Assembly: GCA_933207985.1 (NCBI GenBank)
Contig: OW240916.1
Location: 82,448,980 to 82,512,979, forward strand
Reading direction: 5' to 3'
Length of the DNA: 64,000 nucleotides
Source of the DNA: Pelobates cultripes
Lineage: Eukaryota; Chordata; Amphibia; Anura; Pelobatidae
Below are positions 59,690-64,000 of the stretch, piece by piece (positions within the stretch are counted from its first letter, which is position 1; each line of letters opens with the position of its first letter). The position numbers and the translations under genes were made by a program. The notes below the pieces were generated by a model that was given only the letters and a program-made list of their open reading frames with translations, searched no databases and had not been told where the DNA came from.

Positions 59690-59990
59690 ACACATGTAAA
59701 TAAAAGTACAAAACATAGTGCTCTGTATAAACAAAACCATACAGGGAGAGAAATGGATATTACTCACTTTTCCCACAGCAATCTGAGGGTATTGCTCAAT
59801 CCCTAGAACCTTAATGGAGCAAATCCCCACTATGGATATTACCAGGAGAGGTGTATCACAGATGAAATGGTGTACAGGAGTAGAAAAATAAGTATCCAGG
59901 AGCACAAATGTAAAAGGAACTTTATTTAGAACTATAAAACAATAAAGGATTACTAACTACTAACATGTTTCACCTCATGTAAATGTTTTT
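59690..59990 (-). mobile_element. Penelope-type repeat terminus (minus strand)
   Basis: On the minus strand it reads CATGAGGTGAAACATGTTAG then an AT-rich tail with AATAAAGTTCC and CTCCTGGATACTTATTTTTC. GTGAAACATGTT resembles the GAAA plus palindromic stem III part of the Penelope hammerhead; the CTGATGA half is lost where a Tc1-like element joins at about 59990. Confidence 0.4.
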
Positions 59991-60545
59991 TTTTTTGGTT
60001 TTTTTTAAAGTGTGCACAAAAATCCTTTTCCCCATGTAAACAGCGCACACGTACCGGGCCATCTATCTGATCTAAAAGAAAACATGATTCATCAGACGAG
60101 GAAACCACCTTCCATTCATCCATGTCTAGTTCTGACACCCATTGAAGGCACTTTCAACAGTGGTCACGATGTGCACTCAGACCTGTCTGTGGCTGTGCAG
60201 CCCCAAACTCATCAAACTGCAATGCACTATGTTTTCTGACAGCTTTCTATAATGGCCAACATTACATTTTTCAAAAAATTCTGTGGTCCAGACTGGCCTG
60301 CCTTCACTCCCCACTTGCATCAATGAGTCTTGGGTGCCCATGACCCTGACGTCGGTCCACCAGTTGTCCTTCCTTGCACCACTTTTGATAGGTACTAACT
60401 ACTGCATACCAGGAACACCCCACTAGACTTGCCATTTTGGCTCTGATCCAGACATGCGTCCGTCAAGTTCAGCCTTTCTCACATCAGTTTTTGCTTTTGA
60501 TCCAAAAGAAGGCAAAAAACTGTTTGTCACTTTCAATTTTGCAAC
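59990..60545 (-). pseudogene. Tc1/mariner-type transposase remnant (minus strand)
   Basis: Minus-strand text in shifting frames: an N-terminal Arg-rich HTH part (about 60290-60400), KCNVGHYRKLSENIVHCSLM then LGLHSHRQV (about 60190-60280), and DEWKVVSSSDESCFLLDQID followed by GPVRVRCLHGE (60045-60120). The W-x-V-x-SDES-x-F-x-L-x3-DG-x-VRVRRL-x-GE pattern is the first catalytic Asp region of a Tc1-like transposase. Frameshifts and loss of the rest of the catalytic domain make it dead. It is a different Tc1 lineage from the one at 15596. Confidence 0.8.
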
Positions 60546-60567
60546 AAACTAGGGGAAAAAAGCCTTA

Positions 60568-61150
60568 TTGATCCCAGAATGGCAGTCAGTTGTTTCCTTG
60601 TATCAAGAAGCTATGACCTCACAAATTAGGAATTATATCCTTGAATATTATGTGCTTGCAAGTATTCATTCAATTGATGTTGAAATATCTGTACAGCCTC
60701 TGATAAAACCACCTCTTCAGGCAGAGAATTCCATATCCTTTTGTTCTCACTGTAAGAATACCCTTTTCTTAGACTAAATCTCCTTTCTTGCGGTCTAAAT
60801 GTGTGACCTTGTGTCCTATATATAGCCCTGTTTATAAATACATTTCCAGGCAATGGTTTGTGTTTTCCCTGGATATATTTGTATTATTTTGTCATTCTCC
60901 CTCTGATGTGCTGTTTTTCTAAAGAGGTTTAGGTTTGTTTACTTTTTCTCCATAACTAAAATATTCCATTCCTTTTAATAATTTTGTAGCCAGACTCTGC
61001 ATTAAAATCTAGTGCCATTTATTCTTCTTTAGAACTGGTACCCAAAATTGCACAGCATATTCAAGGTGTTGTTTTACATGTGATTTATAAAGAGGCAAAA
61101 TTATATTTTCATCCCAACAATGAATTACCTTATTTATACACAACAAAGCC
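60568..61150 (-). pseudogene. CR1-like LINE, ORF2 C-terminal remnant (minus strand)
   Basis: Reading the minus strand from about 61065: LEYAVQFWVPVLKKN, LLKGMEYFSYGEKVNK, LEKQHIRGRMTK, then PGNVFINRAIYRTQGHTFRP ... WNSLPEEVV ... FQHQLNEYL. The chain LEY-x-VQ-FW, SLE-xRR-xRGD, RTRGH and WN-x-LP-x-EVV is the RT thumb and C-terminal region of CR1-type LINEs. Stops and frameshifts are present. Confidence 0.8.
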
Positions 61151-61417
61151 ATACTGGCCATAGCAACTGCCCATTGACATTAAACATTAGCAATACACCA
61201 AAAAAAAAAAAGGTGAGCTGTCTTTACATTTTCAATACTTACTAACAACTTTTTTACATATATAAGGATTGTTGATTGTTATAAAATTTTTTATTTAAGA
61301 TGCGTTTATATTTGATAAAGCGCATGCAAATTTGTTAAGACAAATATATGAGAAAGTGTTTAAAACCAAGACACATTAACAGGCTACAAACCAAAGTACA
61401 TTAAAGTGCTTTAAAAC

Positions 61418-61962
61418 TACAATGGAACCTCTGAACTCAAATGGTCCCATCCTAGAACAATTCGGAAGTCGAAAAGAAATTTCGAGTAAAAAATGTCTCG
61501 GTAAGCGAACGATCCTTGGTACCCAAACAAATCACTTACCATTCACCTCTATGGTAGCCTCATTGTTAAACTTGTTAGTATGACGCATCGCCATTCCATT
61601 TTGTTAGGAAACAGCTCCATTCTGTCAGCAATCAGCTGCATTCAGTCTTCAAATAGAGCTCCATTCTGTAAGCAAACTGCTCCATTCAGTCTACTAGTAG
61701 AGCTCCTTTTGGTAAGCAAACAGCTCCATTCAGTCAGCAGAGCTCCAATCTGTCAGCAAACAGCTCCATTATGTCGGCAGAGCTACATTCTGTAAGAAAG
61801 CAGCTCCATTTAGTCTAATGTGAAATTTGTGTAAAAATTCTGAAATTTTGGGGGTCTGGAACAGATTAATCAAATATATATTAATTCTTATGGGAAATGT
61901 TGATTCGGTTCTTGAACAGCCTTCAGGAACGGATTAAGTTGGAGTTCTGAGGATCCACTGTA
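61418..61962. mobile_element. DNA element with TACAGTGGAACCTC-type ends and internal tandem repeats
   Basis: Left end TACAATGGAACCTCTGAACT and right end AGTTCTGAGGATCCACTGTA are inverted repeats. Between them 61610-61815 is an irregular array of CAGCTCCATTCTGTAAGCAA-like units (each about 18-36 bp). An open frame of 71 codons in the array is a by-product. No transposase. Confidence 0.7.
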
Positions 61963-62329
61963 GTGCAATATGTGCATATGTGTTAAGAAATCATTTACAG
62001 CACATAGCAGATTATTTTCATAAATATGCAAAAATATATGTTTTAATACTATTACAAAATTGCAAATTACTGTTTAGGTGAAAAGCCACTCCCAAGTGTG
62101 GAGCAGGTAGAGACTGCTCAGGCTACCGGTGCTCTCAGACTCCTCTTAATGCACACTTGAACTTGTATTACCAGCACGTGAGGATAAAAGGTAGAAAACA
62201 GCAACAGGTTAAACGATCTCCTAGTTCCCTGTTGCAGTTGTCTTATCTGCAGCTTTTGGTGTTAATCAGAGGCAGGCAATGATGTTAGACGTGACATAAT
62301 GATATTTGCCGACCAATCGGCTTCTTAAG

Positions 62330-62660
62330 ATCTGGGATCCTTGTTAGGGTATTTTTTAAAATGTTCATAAACACTGTGGTGTTGTTGAAAACCCTTTGAA
62401 ATATTGTTAATATATTGTTTTATACAAGGAGCAAATAGTTTGTCCTACATAGTGCAGGCTACAAGGACAAATTAAAGATAAATTATATTTCAACTAAAAC
62501 TCTCTAATGTAACATTTTTCCTCTGTATACTTTGTTTTAAATTTATTCACACCCTTAAGGGTTTTATTTGTACTATATCTACAACCTTCACGTTTGTTAC
62601 ATGCATAAAAACCTTTTTTACCTTAATCATATTTTGGGATGATTATGGGTTAATAATCAT
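62330..62660 (-). pseudogene. Penelope-like GIY-YIG domain fragment (minus strand)
   Basis: Minus-strand text: FYACNKR-type Cys cluster and YSTNKTLKGVNKFKTKY (about 62530-62640), then LICPCSLHYVGQTICSLYK (62430-62480), then FSTTPQCL-like text. This is the GIY-YIG domain of a Penelope-like element (CPC-x-LHYVGQT is the catalytic block), broken by stops and a deletion between linker and core. Confidence 0.75.
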
Positions 62661-63065
62661 TTTAAAATTTGGTGCTCCCTTAAAAGTAATGAGAGGTTTA
62701 TCTGGTATCATGTTACATTATTCTTTATTCTTTTTTGAAAAGTGCCAGTGTTTATTTATAATTAATTTCATCTCCAAAAGTAGATATATGGAAAAATGCC
62801 TTAGAGATATTTGCAGTAGAAATTATGAATATTGTTTTGTCTTGTAGAGTGGAAGCATTGTCTCACCTTAATAATAAAATGTAAGACATTAAGAAAAAGT
62901 TGGAGCCCATGGATTTTGGAAAAATAAGAAAAACAATGGGGAAATTGGAGGAACAAGTGAAAACTGTTAAAATAAAGAAATATAATATGGACATGGCAGA
63001 TTATAGGAAATGCTTAGTTTAAATGGATATGTAGTTATGGTGTTTTTATATGATATAAGATATAT

Positions 63066-63215
63066 ATGATATTTTGTGCCATTGACAAAGTGAATACAAA
63101 CTGGAGGGGAGGGGATATTGCCAAGGCTCTTAGTATACAAGAATCCAAATGGATATTTGAGCTACGCACGTTAATCCCTAAAGGATTGAACATCGACTTT
63201 GAGATTAATAATATT
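63066..63215 (+). pseudogene. Penelope-like GIY-YIG domain, C-terminal end
   Basis: The frame reads NTNWRGGDIAKALSIQESKW then IFELRTLIPKGLNIDFEIN. The E-S-x-W-I-F-x-L-x-TL-x-P-x-GLN motif is the usual C-terminus of the Penelope GIY-YIG domain, also seen at 600-650 in this window. It runs into a TA microsatellite at 63217-63249. Confidence 0.75.
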
Positions 63216-63217
63216 TT

Positions 63218-63251
<34 letters not shown>

Positions 63252-63619
63252 ATATCATTTTTTTTTAGTATTTTTTATATTAGACTTGGTTTGGATTCTT
63301 ATATATATATATATATTTTACTAGATTCATATTTCACATATTTACTCCGTTGGTTGTTTTATTTCCTCTTTTCTTTCTCATTTTGTGATTTTATTCCTCG
63401 CCTTTTTTTTACATCTATATTCATTTTATTATTCTCTCGGGAGTGTCTATCCTTAACATGGCATATTCGTTTTTAATACATATGGTTTACATATTTGTAA
63501 CTATATTTTTCTGTATTTGTATTTTGATTTCTATATGTGGGACTTTTTACCTCTTTAAAAATGGCACCTACAACTTCAAACATATGAAAACTACGCTATA
63601 TATATCCCCATATGAGCCT

Positions 63620-64000
63620 GACAGGCAACTGTAGGAGAAGAGGGAGTGTCGTTACAATATGAATGGCGAAACCGGAAATGACCCAATGGACCAAACTGAA
63701 AACCAGCACATCACAGGAAGTGATGCAACGCATCTATAAATGACCTTATCTACATCCCGGTGGAAGAGACACCAACGTGTTATTAATCATGTTGTACTGT
63801 CTCAATCCTGATGGGACTTACATTTTATTGCTATGACATGCTAGATATTTGTGTATATTCATTTATAAAGTGTTTTCCAAACCACCAATATGGCGGTTCG
63901 AACATGTCCGGACCGGAAGTACCGCCATGTTGGGGGTAGCAGATGTATATCCAGTCCAGACCATATATGTGTGATTAATTATGTCTTTATGTTTTATTGA
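63620..64000 (+). mobile_element. Penelope-like element 3' flank/terminus
   Basis: Downstream of the GIY-YIG C-terminus, the segment ATAAATGACCTTATCTACAT then CCCGGTGGAAGAGACACC aligns in order with 2092-2135 (TTAAATGACC ... CTTGGAAGAGCC). A degenerate remainder of the hammerhead-like region is therefore plausible, but GAAAC is not preserved. It continues beyond the window. Confidence 0.45.

Noticed and set aside
1..64000. CRISPR arrays, defence islands, prophage or bacterial genes
   Set aside because: There are no regularly spaced unique spacers and no bacterial gene organisation; the sequence is clearly vertebrate.

Overview
The window is vertebrate nuclear DNA, most likely from a frog. 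It is AT-rich, intron-rich and crowded with transposon families typical of anuran genomes: Penelope-like, DIRS-like, CR1/L2-type LINEs, Tc1/mariner, hAT, piggyBac-like and many fold-back MITEs. There are no operons, ribosome binding sites, CRISPR arrays or bacterial-type genes. Species was not determined.

One host protein-coding gene is recognised. It is the 3' half of crtc1 (CREB-regulated transcription coactivator 1, TORC1/MECT1), on the + strand from 6096 to the stop codon at 43338. Nine coding exons are readable, all with AG acceptors, GT donors and matching phases: 6096-6139, 8683-8903, 16952-17097, 17742-17987, 24236-24289, 26453-26554, 35138-35221, 41794-41974 and 43127-43338. They encode the central regulatory region and the C-terminal activation domain. 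The N-terminal CREB-binding exons lie upstream of the window, or at least were not found in 1-6095. The 54-nt exon at 24236-24289 is phase 0 on both sides and its 18 residues are absent from the mammalian CRTC1 sequence as I remember it, so it is probably a cassette exon.

After the stop, a repeat-poor block runs to about 53.5 kb. It may be a very long 3' UTR, with a candidate polyadenylation signal at 53500-53505, but this is inference. No second host gene was recognised between 53.6 and 64 kb.

The rest is transposon archaeology. 1-2.9 kb: a Penelope-like element (GIY-YIG domain) with long inverted arms and a decayed hammerhead-ribozyme-like motif. 10.3-14.9 kb: a degenerate DIRS-like element (gag, RT and tyrosine recombinase pieces) split by a MITE and by a hAT element with a perfect 8-bp target-site duplication. 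15.6-16.4 kb: half a Tc1 element. 23.1-24.0 kb: a GC-rich palindrome and a 31-bp minisatellite just upstream of the cassette exon. 35.3-37.5 kb: a 2.2-kb TTAA-flanked element built from nested palindromes and long AT microsatellites. 37.7 and 46.3 kb: two nearly identical fold-back MITEs in opposite orientation that bracket the last two exons. 58.2-64 kb: a mosaic of three more Penelope-like fragments, an L2/CR1-type LINE, a CR1-like LINE, a Tc1-like transposase and a DNA element with internal tandem repeats.

Nothing here amounts to an obviously new biological system. The items most worth checking are the cassette exon, the hammerhead-like motifs tied to Penelope-type repeats, and the inverted MITE pair around the terminal exons.
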